A DNA stretch of 46,092 bases from Prevotella sp. Lineage in GTDB: Bacteria > Bacteroidota > Bacteroidia > Bacteroidales > Bacteroidaceae. The stretch spans positions 1 through 46,092 of the forward strand of contig JAFSKJ010000060.1 of NCBI GenBank assembly GCA_017449025.1, in the 5' to 3' direction. This document shows, piece by piece, positions 8,966-16,559 of the stretch. The translations under genes were made by a program, and so were the position numbers. The notes below the pieces were generated by a model, which was not told the DNA's origin, searched no databases, and saw only the letters and a list, made by a program, of their open reading frames with translations. Every line of letters starts with the position of its first letter. The stretch's first letter is position 1.

Positions 8966-10994
8966 CAACAGAAATAGGTTCTTCGAAGATGTGAAAGCAT
9001 TGGGAAGAAAGAACTCTGCAACATTGGGCTTTATGCCCGAAGGTGGCTTTGAGGATCATGCAAGGAATAAATGCATTATTATCGCGCATGATAGCAAGAC
9101 ATTGGCTGGCTATTTGATGTTTCGTATAGTCTCTCGTTTTTCCCGAATTAGCATCGTTCATTTGTGCGTTAGCGAAGAATACAGAGGCAAGGGCGTTTCT
9201 ACTGCATTGTTGAATGCTCTCAAAAGTAAATACGAAAAAGTATATAGAGGTATTTCGCTTAGTTGCAGGACTGATTTTGATTATGCGTCTTCTGTATGGA
9301 GAAATTTCGGATTCATTCCACGCGAAAAGGTCAGGAGTAGAAGTTATGAAGTGAATTATCTGAATAGGTGGTGGTATGATTTCAATCAGCCAGACTTATT
9401 CTCTGTAGCATTGACCTCTAAGGTGAAGGCTTTGCTGGATATGAATATTATTGTTAAACTGCGAGAGGCAGAAAATGCAGAATTTGTGAGTCCGCAAGAA
9501 GACCCTCGCGGTCTATTGGCAGACTGGTTGATAGACGAGGCTGAATTATGCATTGCTCCAGAAGCATATAATGAAATAGACAGAGACGAGAATCTGCAAC
9601 GTGCAGCAAAGACACGGGCCCTTTTATCTTCTTTTACTCAGATTTATGTTGATGTGGAGAAACAAAAGGAAGTCGTAAAAGAGTTGGAGCAGATAATCAA
9701 AGGGAAATCAGATAACGATATATCTGACAGGAAACAAATTGCATCATGTATTGTTTCTCAAACACCATATTTTATAACTTACGATGAGGGATTAATTAAT
9801 AAAAGGGATATCATAGAAAAACAATACTCACTACAAATATACAACCCTCAAGAGTTCATTATGCAGATTGATCAACTTCTGCATGGAGAAGAGTATCTCC
9901 CCAATCAGTTGATAGGTATTGCTTTTGATTCTGTCTCTAAATTAAGTCCACAGGAACTATCTATGTGTGTTAATAGATTTTGGAGGCAAAAAGAAGATGA
10001 GGACAAACAAACTTTTAGTGCATTAGTATCAGAACTGATAAACAAAAGCGAAGGAAGACTATATGTTCTAAAACGACATGGTGATGCCATTGCATTTTAT
10101 GGAATAACAGAAAAGGAAGATTCGACAGATATAGAAGTATTGCGTATCTCAGAAAAAGATATCTGCAACGCTCTGTTCTTCCAAATTATATCTAAGGTTT
10201 TGAAAAGGAATCTTAGAAGTGAGAAGACAAGAATCGTTTTCAAGGAGAAATATATAACAGAAAAGCAGAAGGATATCTTAGACAAATTTGGATTTGTACT
10301 GCAGAATAACCTATATGTTAAGTATGTATATAACCTTATCGTTGCCAAAGAAGAAGTATCAAGTATAATCCATCAGACATATCCGTCAATAACTGTTGAC
10401 AATAATGACAGATTGCTATTGGCAGTTGAAAGGAAACTATTCCCATTAAAGATAAAAGGATTGAATATTCCTACATATATTGTACCAATAAAGCCGTATT
10501 GGGCAGGACAATTATTTGATTTGACTATTGCTGGCGAAGATTTGTTTGGGGCTAATCCAGAAAAGTTATGGAGTTTTGAGAATGTCTATTATCGTCACAC
10601 GAAACCTATTACAGAAAAGTATCCTGCTCGTATACTATGGTATGTAAGTGGAAAAGACTTACGTTATTCTCATGCAAGATCTATAGTGGCTTCCTCATAT
10701 CTTACAGAAGTGATGACAGGAAAGCCCAAAGATCTTTTTCATGTAAATAGACGATATGGTATTTATGAATGGAAAGACATTTACAAATTGTGTGGTAGTG
10801 ATATAAATAAAGATATTAGGGCATTAAAGTTCTGCCATACAGAGGTCTTTGAATATCCTATTTCATTTACCAAAATCCAAGAAATCTTTATCTCTAATGG
10901 ACGCAAAAGGAATACTTTTGCTTCTCCAGTTGAGATAAACGACACTATATATTTTCAACTTTATCAATTAGGGAAATGGAAAGAACAAAAATAA
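8946..10994 (+). CDS. GNAT acetyltransferase-PIN nuclease fusion with EVE-like C-terminus
   Basis: A 682-residue multidomain protein. Residues 1-140 form a GNAT acetyltransferase, with the acetyl-CoA loop YRGKGVS at 79-85 and the terminal FGFIP. Residues 160-300 look like a PIN ribonuclease: acidic residues D165 (LLDMNIIVKL), E210 (PEAYNEI), D261 (DRKQIAS) and D280 (ITYDEG) are placed as in PIN active sites. Residues 310-475 resemble a second, degenerate GNAT (ending LDKFGFVLQNNLYVKY). Residues from about 545 (ARILWYV, ARSIVASSYLTEV) look like an EVE/PUA-like domain, which in other proteins reads modified bases. The next gene encodes another PUA-like protein (ASCH) and overlaps by 19 bp. The GNAT call is firm, PIN likely, and the last two tentative. 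A toxin or effector role that responds to modified nucleic acid is an inference. Confidence 0.75.
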   Translation: MTIEFIDNRNRFFEDVKALGRKNSATLGFMPEGGFEDHARNKCIIIAHDSKTLAGYLMFRIVSRFSRISIVHLCVSEEYRGKGVSTALLNALKSKYEKVYRGISLSCRTDFDYASSVWRNFGFIPREKVRSRSYEVNYLNRWWYDFNQPDLFSVALTSKVKALLDMNIIVKLREAENAEFVSPQEDPRGLLADWLIDEAELCIAPEAYNEIDRDENLQRAAKTRALLSSFTQIYVDVEKQKEVVKELEQIIKGKSDNDISDRKQIASCIVSQTPYFITYDEGLINKRDIIEKQYSLQIYNPQEFIMQIDQLLHGEEYLPNQLIGIAFDSVSKLSPQELSMCVNRFWRQKEDEDKQTFSALVSELINKSEGRLYVLKRHGDAIAFYGITEKEDSTDIEVLRISEKDICNALFFQIISKVLKRNLRSEKTRIVFKEKYITEKQKDILDKFGFVLQNNLYVKYVYNLIVAKEEVSSIIHQTYPSITVDNNDRLLLAVERKLFPLKIKGLNIPTYIVPIKPYWAGQLFDLTIAGEDLFGANPEKLWSFENVYYRHTKPITEKYPARILWYVSGKDLRYSHARSIVASSYLTEVMTGKPKDLFHVNRRYGIYEWKDIYKLCGSDINKDIRALKFCHTEVFEYPISFTKIQEIFISNGRKRNTFASPVEINDTIYFQLYQLGKWKEQK

Positions 10995-11419
10995 AACGTA
11001 AATACCTGTTTATTGCAGTTAAGCCAGAATATGCTAATAAACTTATCTCTGGTAAAAAGGACATTGAACTGAGAAAGATGAAGCCTAATGTCCAGCCTGG
11101 GGATTATGTCATCATATATGCATCTGCCCCTGTTAAGGCGGTACTTGGTTTTGGAAAGGTAAAGACAATAATAGAATGTACCCCTAAGTGCTTATGGGAA
11201 GGGTACTCAAATCGTTTGGGTATTAACGAACAGAGTTATTTCTCTTATTATGATGGCTATCATAAAGCTATTGGCATAGAATTTGATATGATTAAATCTG
11301 TAATGCCGATTGGATTGGAAGAATTGAGGAAAGTTGATCCCAATTTCCAACCTCCGCAAATATATAGATATGTAACAAACGAAGATATTGTTACTGTATT
11401 GTCAAAAAGGATTAAATAA
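10976..11419 (+). CDS. ASCH domain protein
   Basis: A 147-residue protein made up almost entirely of one ASCH (PUA-fold) domain. The family pattern is seen in AVKPEYANKLISGKKDIELRK followed by PGDYVIIYASAPVKAVLGFGKV. ASCH domains bind RNA or modified nucleobases, and some family members are hydrolases or nucleases. The start lies 19 bp inside the GNAT-PIN gene in another frame, implying coupled translation and a functional pairing, as is common for ASCH or EVE domains next to nucleases in defence islands. It could be a reader of modified DNA or RNA, or an antitoxin-like partner of the PIN protein. Family call is strong; the role is inferred. Confidence 0.88.
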   Translation: MERTKIKRKYLFIAVKPEYANKLISGKKDIELRKMKPNVQPGDYVIIYASAPVKAVLGFGKVKTIIECTPKCLWEGYSNRLGINEQSYFSYYDGYHKAIGIEFDMIKSVMPIGLEELRKVDPNFQPPQIYRYVTNEDIVTVLSKRIK

Positions 11420-11430
11420 AGAGGTATAAT

Positions 11431-11739
11431 ATGGAGCAGATAAATGACAGCAGAATAGAACGATGTCTAAGTGATATTCAGAAATACGAGAAGTGGGGAA
11501 ATTTGCTAGCAGGGCAAAGTTGGGTACATCTATTCAACTCTAATGCTCCTGTGAGTGTGTCTGCCATTCATAATGGGTTGGAATGTGTTAAAGCCAAGAT
11601 GAAATTGAGTGTACTTCAAGACAATCGGCATACTGATGAAGATAAGGAAAAGCGTCTGAAGCAAATAGACATCGATATCCATCATGCGGAAGAAGTAATG
11701 AAGAACGACCTTGAATACAGGGGGCTGTTGATACCATAA
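11431..11739 (+). CDS. small protein of unknown function in defence operon
   Basis: A 102-residue protein that I do not recognise. It begins 11 bp after the ASCH gene with an AGAGG stretch ahead of the ATG, so it is probably translated as the last intact member of the operon. It is mostly helical and charged in the second half (RHTDEDKEKRLKQIDIDIHHAEEVM), with no signal peptide or membrane segment. Its last residues, EYRGLLIP, recur almost identically at the end of a short frame at 15055-15129. The last two codons and stop are followed by an AT-rich gap before the DUF1016 remnant. Confidence 0.6.
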   Translation: MEQINDSRIERCLSDIQKYEKWGNLLAGQSWVHLFNSNAPVSVSAIHNGLECVKAKMKLSVLQDNRHTDEDKEKRLKQIDIDIHHAEEVMKNDLEYRGLLIP

Positions 11740-11768
11740 TAATAACTAATTGAAAGCGTTATAAAGAT

Positions 11769-12186
11769 ATGGAAGAAAATGTAACAGTTTTGCCAGACCA
11801 GGCTGAAGAGAGCCTGTATAGTGATGTGTGCCAGATAATTGATGGCACAAGAGGCAGGATTGCCACCTTCCTTAACACAGAGGTATGCATGACCAACTGG
11901 TATATAGGCAAACGCATTAAGGAGGATGTGCTTTTTCAACCAGCGAGCCGAATATGGAAAACAAGTGATAAAGAATCTTTCACTGAGGCTCATAGGTCGA
12001 TACGGGTCAGGATGGAGTGAGAAAAAGTTGAGACATTGTATCCGCAGCGCGGAGACTTTTTCGGAGCAAGACATTGTCTCCTCAACGCAGAGGCAATTGA
12101 AATTGCCCGACAAAAAACTGTTGGCTCAAAAATTGAAAAAGGCTATCGCGATAGCACGGGAACATTATCAAAAGAACGAAAAATAG
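11769..12186 (+). pseudogene. DUF1016 (YhcG-type) nuclease remnant: frameshifted and internally deleted
   Basis: The first frame encodes a DUF1016 N-terminus (QIIDGTRGRIATFLNTEV, then NWYIGKRIKEDVLF). Around 11930-11940 the reading must shift by one base to continue as NQRAEYGKQVIKNLS, then GRYGSGWSEKKLRHCI and AETFSEQDIVSSTQRQL. Straight after this comes the far C-terminal family sequence LPDKKLLAQKLKKAIAIARE and the stop. The PD-(D/E)XK-like central and C-terminal part, roughly 200 residues in intact relatives, is absent. Two independent lesions (a frameshift and a large in-frame-like deletion) make this a dead gene. Intact members are putative nucleases common in restriction islands. It sits 29 bp after the operon's small gene and 7 bp before the next gene. 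Confidence 0.85.
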
Positions 12187-12193
12187 AAGATTT

Positions 12194-12835
12194 ATGTCAC
12201 GACTTAGCGATTTATACAAGGCAATGGAAACATTGCGAAATGAAGGTCTCTCACTGAATGAGGATTTGGAGAGGCAGGTGAGTGAACTGGAAGAAGATAT
12301 CATTAAGAAAGAGATTCTTCCTGTGGTAACTGAGACCATTGAACCTGCATTGAAGCAGGTACAACGGGATTTGGTCTTGGTGGTTGACTACCATCCAGGA
12401 ATGCCCATTAGCGTATCATTGTCTCGCAAGACAAATATCACTCAGTTGATAGATGCCAAGAAGCTAGAGGCTGATCCAGAAGTTGAACACAAGGAGTTTG
12501 GGCCTCGTAAGAGCCGTCCCTCAAAGATTGCCCCCAAAACAGGCTTATGTATCTATCGGAAGGATGGCACAATATTGCAAGAGCATGATGCTGCAACAAC
12601 ATTTACTTCTGCTATCGTTGAAGCGGGGTTAGTCAGGGTAAGAGAGCTTGGACTAAAGTTCTGTCGTGTAAATATCGTGGCTACAACCAAGGACAAAAAA
12701 TACGGACCTACCCAACGTGAGGCTGCCCCTGGTCTATATGTCTTAACGCATAGCAGTACTAAAGACAAAAAGAAAATGTTGGACAAAATCAATTCTGCTC
12801 TCAAAATGGGTTGGGAAATAGAGATCGTGAAATGA
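12194..12835 (+). CDS. conserved protein of unknown function, restriction-island associated
   Basis: A 213-residue protein. Residues 1-50 are strongly helical (YKAMETLRNEGLSLNEDLERQVSELEE in two short stretches). The C-terminal 90 residues form a compact alpha/beta unit (TFTSAIVEAGLVRVRELGL, NIVATT, YGPTQREAAPGLYVLTHSST). I have an impression that this pattern occurs in proteins accompanying Bacteroidetes restriction genes, but I cannot name the family. It starts 7 bp after the DUF1016 remnant, so it may have been coupled to that gene or to the long operon. No signal peptide or membrane segment is visible. Its function is not known to me. Confidence 0.65.
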   Translation: MSRLSDLYKAMETLRNEGLSLNEDLERQVSELEEDIIKKEILPVVTETIEPALKQVQRDLVLVVDYHPGMPISVSLSRKTNITQLIDAKKLEADPEVEHKEFGPRKSRPSKIAPKTGLCIYRKDGTILQEHDAATTFTSAIVEAGLVRVRELGLKFCRVNIVATTKDKKYGPTQREAAPGLYVLTHSSTKDKKKMLDKINSALKMGWEIEIVK

Positions 12836-12910
12836 ACCTGCTAAAGAAGAGTAATAGAAATTATTCACAACGTGAGCAGATACGATATAAGATAAAATTT
12901 TAGGCATATA

Positions 12911-12942
12911 TTTGGCTAATAAAAAAAGAATGATTACATTTG
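12911..12942 (+). promoter_or_regulatory. Bacteroidetes sigma-ABfr promoter for the ATPase/DUF4276 pair
   Basis: TTTG at 12911-12914, a 20-bp spacer, then TACATTTG at 12935-12942 match the -33/-7 consensus. It lies 22 bp upstream of the ATPase start, so the leader is very short and the pair is transcribed independently of the upstream island genes. Confidence 0.75.
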
Positions 12943-12963
12943 TAACTTCAAAACAGTTTTTAT

Positions 12964-14349
12964 ATGATTACAAAGATAGAAATAAACGGTTTTAAATCCT
13001 TCTCCGACTTTGAGATGGAGTTTTCGCCACTGACCGTGATAGCAGGAACAAATGCATCGGGTAAGAGCAATCTGTTTGATGCCTTGAACTTGCTATCAAA
13101 CTTGTCAAAGACTGATTTGAGGACAGCCTTTGCCAATAAGCAACTACGTGGAGAAGTCTCTGAGCTGTTTACCAAATACACTGATGACATATCTGCCACA
13201 GAAATGCGTTTCGTCGTGGAAATGCTGGTGCCACGAAAAATCAGGGACAACTGGGGCGGTATAGCAGATGTGAAGACCCCGCGTATGCGCTATGAACTGG
13301 TAATAGGCAAGCGTCAGAATGAACAAGGTTTTGAAGAACTAACTGTTGTTCATGAGCAATTGGCGCGTATAGCTACAGACAAAGACAGTTGGGCGAAAAA
13401 ATACTTAAAGAAAAGGACAGATATTTGGCGAAGCTCCATAAGTGGTGGCAGCGGCAAACCATATATTTATACGGAAATGGAGCGTGGCTACTCAACCATC
13501 ACCATTCGTCAAGACGGTGGTCATGGACGTGGGCGTTCAGTGACAGCAAATGCTGTCACCCAGACCGTTTTGGGAAGTATCAACTCGGTAGACTTCCCAC
13601 ATATATTTGCGGCCCAACAGGAAATCGCATCATGGAACTTTATGCAACTGAATCCAGTTGTTCTTCGTGAGCCGACCCGATATGACGTGAATTACACAGG
13701 AGACACCATAGGACATGCCGGTGAGAATCTTTCTGCCGCTCTATACCGTTTGTATAATCAGGATGCCTACGTGATGGAGCGGATTATCATGAAGTTGTCA
13801 TCGTTCTTGCCAGGCTATACAGAATTGGAAGTAAAAGACGACAAAGCCAATAAGCAGTTTGTTTTCAACTTGAAGAATAGTGAGGGAAAGTCTTTCTCGT
13901 CAAGGGTGTTGTCGGAAGGCACGTTGAGACTTCTCGTCCTTTGTGTGTTGCTATATGACGAGAAGTTCCAAGGACTGTTATGTTTTGAAGAACCGGAAAA
14001 TGGCATTCACCCCTATCGTATCAAGGCAATGGTTCAATTATTAAGATTGTTGTCGACCGACTTTGAGGATGATGACGACCTGTTGCGTCAGATTATAGTA
14101 AATACTCATTCACCCGTATTGCTTCGTTGGCTGAAGGAAGAATATGATGATAAAGACAATGGGGTCAGCATCTGGTTTTCGAAATTGATTTCATATCCAA
14201 AGGAGATTAATGGAAGCAGACGGAGTATAAGAATCAGCCGCATTTCTCCGCTGACAAAATCTTTCCAGTTGTCATTCTCTGAGGCAGAGAATAAAATGAC
14301 TTTAGCCGATGCAATTGCATATCTGAATACCGAGAACCAAAATCTGTAA
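12964..14349 (+). CDS. RecF/OLD-type AAA ATPase of a two-gene defence module
   Basis: A 461-residue ATPase with ABC-like topology. Walker A is GTNASGKS at residues 28-35, the signature-like SRVLSEGTLRLLVLCVLL is near residue 315, Walker B is CFEEPENGIHP with E342-E343, and the H-motif VNTHSP has H382. It lacks the TOPRIM domain that OLD nucleases carry in the same chain. The next gene, 2 bp downstream, encodes a TOPRIM-like DUF4276 protein, so together they resemble a split OLD-like or RloA/RloB arrangement, and the two-gene logic of PARIS. A canonical promoter lies immediately upstream. The likely role is NTP-dependent sensing that controls the partner's nuclease activity. Family call is strong; defence function is inferred from family and location. 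Confidence 0.88.
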   Translation: MITKIEINGFKSFSDFEMEFSPLTVIAGTNASGKSNLFDALNLLSNLSKTDLRTAFANKQLRGEVSELFTKYTDDISATEMRFVVEMLVPRKIRDNWGGIADVKTPRMRYELVIGKRQNEQGFEELTVVHEQLARIATDKDSWAKKYLKKRTDIWRSSISGGSGKPYIYTEMERGYSTITIRQDGGHGRGRSVTANAVTQTVLGSINSVDFPHIFAAQQEIASWNFMQLNPVVLREPTRYDVNYTGDTIGHAGENLSAALYRLYNQDAYVMERIIMKLSSFLPGYTELEVKDDKANKQFVFNLKNSEGKSFSSRVLSEGTLRLLVLCVLLYDEKFQGLLCFEEPENGIHPYRIKAMVQLLRLLSTDFEDDDDLLRQIIVNTHSPVLLRWLKEEYDDKDNGVSIWFSKLISYPKEINGSRRSIRISRISPLTKSFQLSFSEAENKMTLADAIAYLNTENQNL

Positions 14350-14351
14350 CT

Positions 14352-15020
14352 ATGAAGCAATTATTTATAGGTCTGATAGCCGAAGGCACAACAGATATTA
14401 GATTTCTGAAGAGTGTTATTGAGAAATCCATACAAGAGTTGTCATGGCAATGCGACAATCAGGTGGAGATATTCCCAATCAGAGAAATAGCAGCCGAAGG
14501 AGATGGATTTGTTGAAAAGATGCTGGCGGCTTCAAAATGTGCATGGCAGAACTATGGCATTTCGGCATTGTGCATACATGCTGATTCTGATGCCCGTACT
14601 ATCGATTCCGTCATATTGAACAAATTTGACCCGTTTATCTCTGCATTGACAAGTATGCCTGAAGAGGAATACTGTAAGCACATCATCCCGACCATACCTA
14701 TTCAGATGATAGAGTCCTGGATGTTGGCAGAGAAAGAATTGTTGAAACGGCTAATCAATGCAAGAGACATGAGTGATGCAGATTTGGGTCTTGACAGAGC
14801 CCCCGAGTCGTATGCTGACCCTAAAAGCGCAATAGAGAATGCTATCCGCAGGGCAATGTCAGAACAACCAAAGAAGAAGAGGAATCAGATAGGCATTGCA
14901 GATTTGTATGAGATACTTGGCAACAGATTGAGTTTGGAAAGACTCAGGACTATACCTTCATTTGCGAAATTTGAAGAAAACGTTATCATTGTTTTCAAGA
15001 ACATGGGGCTTATGAGGTAA
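14352..15020 (+). CDS. DUF4276 (RloB/TOPRIM-like) protein, partner of the ATPase
   Basis: A 222-residue protein with the TOPRIM-like acidic pattern of DUF4276. E11 is in GLIAEGTTD and the DxD is at D78/D80 in LCIHADSDA, followed by the family hallmark PIQMIESWMLAEKE (E121). DUF4276 proteins are usually encoded beside an ATPase, as here (2-bp gap), and are proposed nucleases of abortive-infection type systems. The C-terminal 60 residues (IADLYEILG, LRTIPSFAKFEENV) complete the domain, so the gene appears intact. The usual partner arrangement and intact acidic residues suggest an active module. Biochemical activity is inferred, not shown. Confidence 0.82.
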   Translation: MKQLFIGLIAEGTTDIRFLKSVIEKSIQELSWQCDNQVEIFPIREIAAEGDGFVEKMLAASKCAWQNYGISALCIHADSDARTIDSVILNKFDPFISALTSMPEEEYCKHIIPTIPIQMIESWMLAEKELLKRLINARDMSDADLGLDRAPESYADPKSAIENAIRRAMSEQPKKKRNQIGIADLYEILGNRLSLERLRTIPSFAKFEENVIIVFKNMGLMR

Positions 15021-15054
15021 AAGCATAACCTAAAACATATATCTACTGAAATAT

Positions 15055-15129
15055 ATGAAAGAATTACTTCACGAAATAGGCAAGGCCATCCAATGGCATA
15101 TTGAGTATAGAGGCCTGTTGACACCATAA
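15055..15129 (+). other. 24-codon frame with EYRGLL(T)P tail, possible gene remnant
   Basis: A short frame (ATG 15055, stop 15127-15129) reads MKELLHEIGKAI and ends IEYRGLLTP. The ending nearly repeats the C-terminus of the 102-residue protein at 11431-11739 (LEYRGLLIP), and the DNA around both stops is similar. This could be the surviving tail of a duplicated gene or a very short peptide. I see no ribosome-binding signal that decides between them. Confidence 0.3.
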
Positions 15130-15157
15130 TATCTGAAGACTAAAGTCGGTATTCGAT

Positions 15158-16165
15158 ATGAATACGGTGCATGACTACCGCAACTACTTCAACGGGAAAC
15201 ATTCTGGACATGTATGGAGCAAACAGGATGATGAATTGTTCCTACGCAGTATAGGGGCTATGGGCTTCGACCGTGAGGATGGGCGCGTATATCCTACAGT
15301 GGCTGGTCTGCTGATGTTTGGTCATGAGTATGACATCATGAGAGAGATGCCTGACTATTTCCTCGACTACCGCGAACAACTTGACCCGAAGATTCGATGG
15401 ACACATCGGATAGTATCATCTTCGGGCGATTGGAGTGGCAATTTGTTCGATTTCTTCTTCCATGTATATCATCGACTGCGGGGCGTATTTCCTGTTCCAT
15501 TCCAACTCAGCCAAGATGGGAGTCGGGAAGATGAAGTTCCTATGTATAAGGCTTTGCGTGAAATGATAGTCAATACGCTGGCCCACTCCGATTACTATGG
15601 CCAAAAGGGTATTGTTATCGTCCGTCGGCCAGACTCACTGATTTTTGCCAACCCTGGTGACATGCGTCCAGGTCTAAAGATTGCGATGAGCGGTGGCACT
15701 TCTGATGCACGAAATGCTACCATCATGAAGATGTTTGGTCTGCTTGACTTCGGAGAACGGGCTGGCAGCGGCATCCCTGATTTGTTTGATATCTGTAACT
15801 CGGAACTCGGAACACAGCCAGATTACGATGTCACTTACGCTCCTGCCCGTACAACACTGACTATTGATATTAGTAAAATGATACATACAAAGCGGACGAT
15901 AAAAGCGGACGATAACGAAAAAATGGACGATAATGGCAATGCGGACGATAAGCGGACGATAAAAGCGGACGATAAGCGGACGATAATAATTGAGTACATC
16001 CATAGAAAGGGTGAAGCAAAAACAGAAGATCTTGTGAAACTTTTAGGTTCCAGCACTACTAGAATAAAGGTGCTTCTTTATCAACTGGTGGATGAGGGAA
16101 TACTTGTCTTATGTGGTGGGAATAGAAATCGCACTTACAGGCTAAAAGAACGAGAACAATCATAG
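15158..16165 (+). CDS. ATP-binding transcriptional regulator of the AlbA_2/HATPase_c_4 family, N-terminally truncated
   Basis: This 335-residue protein matches the part of Schlafen/AlbA_2-type regulators that follows the AlbA_2 domain: GRVYPTVAGLLMFG, YFLDYREQLD, DWSGNLFDFFFHVYHRL, the HATPase_c_4 region ALREMIVNTLAHSDYYGQKG, PDSLIFANPGDMRPGL and FGERAGSGIPDLFDIC. A charged linker (residues about 247-275) leads to a C-terminal winged helix (TEDLVKLLGSSTTRIKVLLYQLVDEGIL). The usual 150-200-residue N-terminal AlbA_2 domain is missing: an in-frame TGA lies at 15134-15136, just ahead of the start. It may therefore be a truncated, non-functional or altered regulator. The linker is encoded by repeats of gcggacgataa. 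These proteins commonly ride in bacterial islands; their ligand is unknown. Confidence 0.8.
   Translation: MNTVHDYRNYFNGKHSGHVWSKQDDELFLRSIGAMGFDREDGRVYPTVAGLLMFGHEYDIMREMPDYFLDYREQLDPKIRWTHRIVSSSGDWSGNLFDFFFHVYHRLRGVFPVPFQLSQDGSREDEVPMYKALREMIVNTLAHSDYYGQKGIVIVRRPDSLIFANPGDMRPGLKIAMSGGTSDARNATIMKMFGLLDFGERAGSGIPDLFDICNSELGTQPDYDVTYAPARTTLTIDISKMIHTKRTIKADDNEKMDDNGNADDKRTIKADDKRTIIIEYIHRKGEAKTEDLVKLLGSSTTRIKVLLYQLVDEGILVLCGGNRNRTYRLKEREQS
15891..15988 (+). repeat. gcggacgataa short tandem repeat inside the regulator gene
   Basis: Six exact copies of gcggacgataa begin at 15892, 15905, 15941, 15952, 15965 and 15976, plus a variant (tggacgataa) at 15924. Spacings alternate 11 and 13 bp, so consecutive copies are read in two frames (KRTIK and ADDK). 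Slippage by one copy would shift the frame and remove the winged helix; slippage by a 24-bp pair would not. Confidence 0.8.
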
Positions 16166-16215
16166 CTAAATTCACAAATAGTTTTTAAACACAAATTATA
16201 TTTCTCCTGGTGAAT

Positions 16216-16247
16216 TTTGGAAATATGGAAATAAATGTGTACCTTTG
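16216..16247 (+). promoter_or_regulatory. near-consensus Bacteroidetes promoter
   Basis: TTTG at 16216-16219, a 20-bp spacer, and TACCTTTG at 16240-16247 match the -33/-7 consensus. Transcription would start near 16254, about 400 bp before the next annotated gene, so it either makes a long leader or a separate RNA. Confidence 0.75.
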
Positions 16248-16540
16248 CACCTGATGATGAGCCACGAAACAGGCGGCGGCTCTGAGTCGGGTGCTCTTTT
16301 AGGCAATTTATAGCAGAACATTGAGTCCAGAACGGTCTCTATTTCGTAACTCAAAAATTTCTCAATCCTCTGCATCGCCTTTATACACAGAAATCCTGCG
16401 ATTTCTTCCAAAGTTACGAAAACTTTCCGACAATCCCGCCGATTATCCGTTAAAAGTGACAAAAGTGTCTCTATTGCATTTATTCTTGTTTCTTGTCCTT
16501 TTGTCTTGCCCGATGCCGTAGGCATCAGACAATGGTAGCC

Positions 16541-16559
16541 AGCCGTCAACGGCTGTTTT
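16541..16559 (+). terminator. possible intrinsic terminator
   Basis: AGCCGT and ACGGCT form a perfect 6-bp stem with a 2-base spacer (in practice a shorter stem with a 4-base loop), followed by GTTTT. It is short, and the T-run is modest. It would end the transcript from the 16216-16247 promoter. Confidence 0.35.

Noticed and set aside
16196-16549. 117-codon open frame on the - strand in the intergenic region
   Set aside because: Its end is simply the reverse complement of a consensus promoter and of the inverted repeats. No start context or family match is seen, so the structured-RNA reading is preferred.
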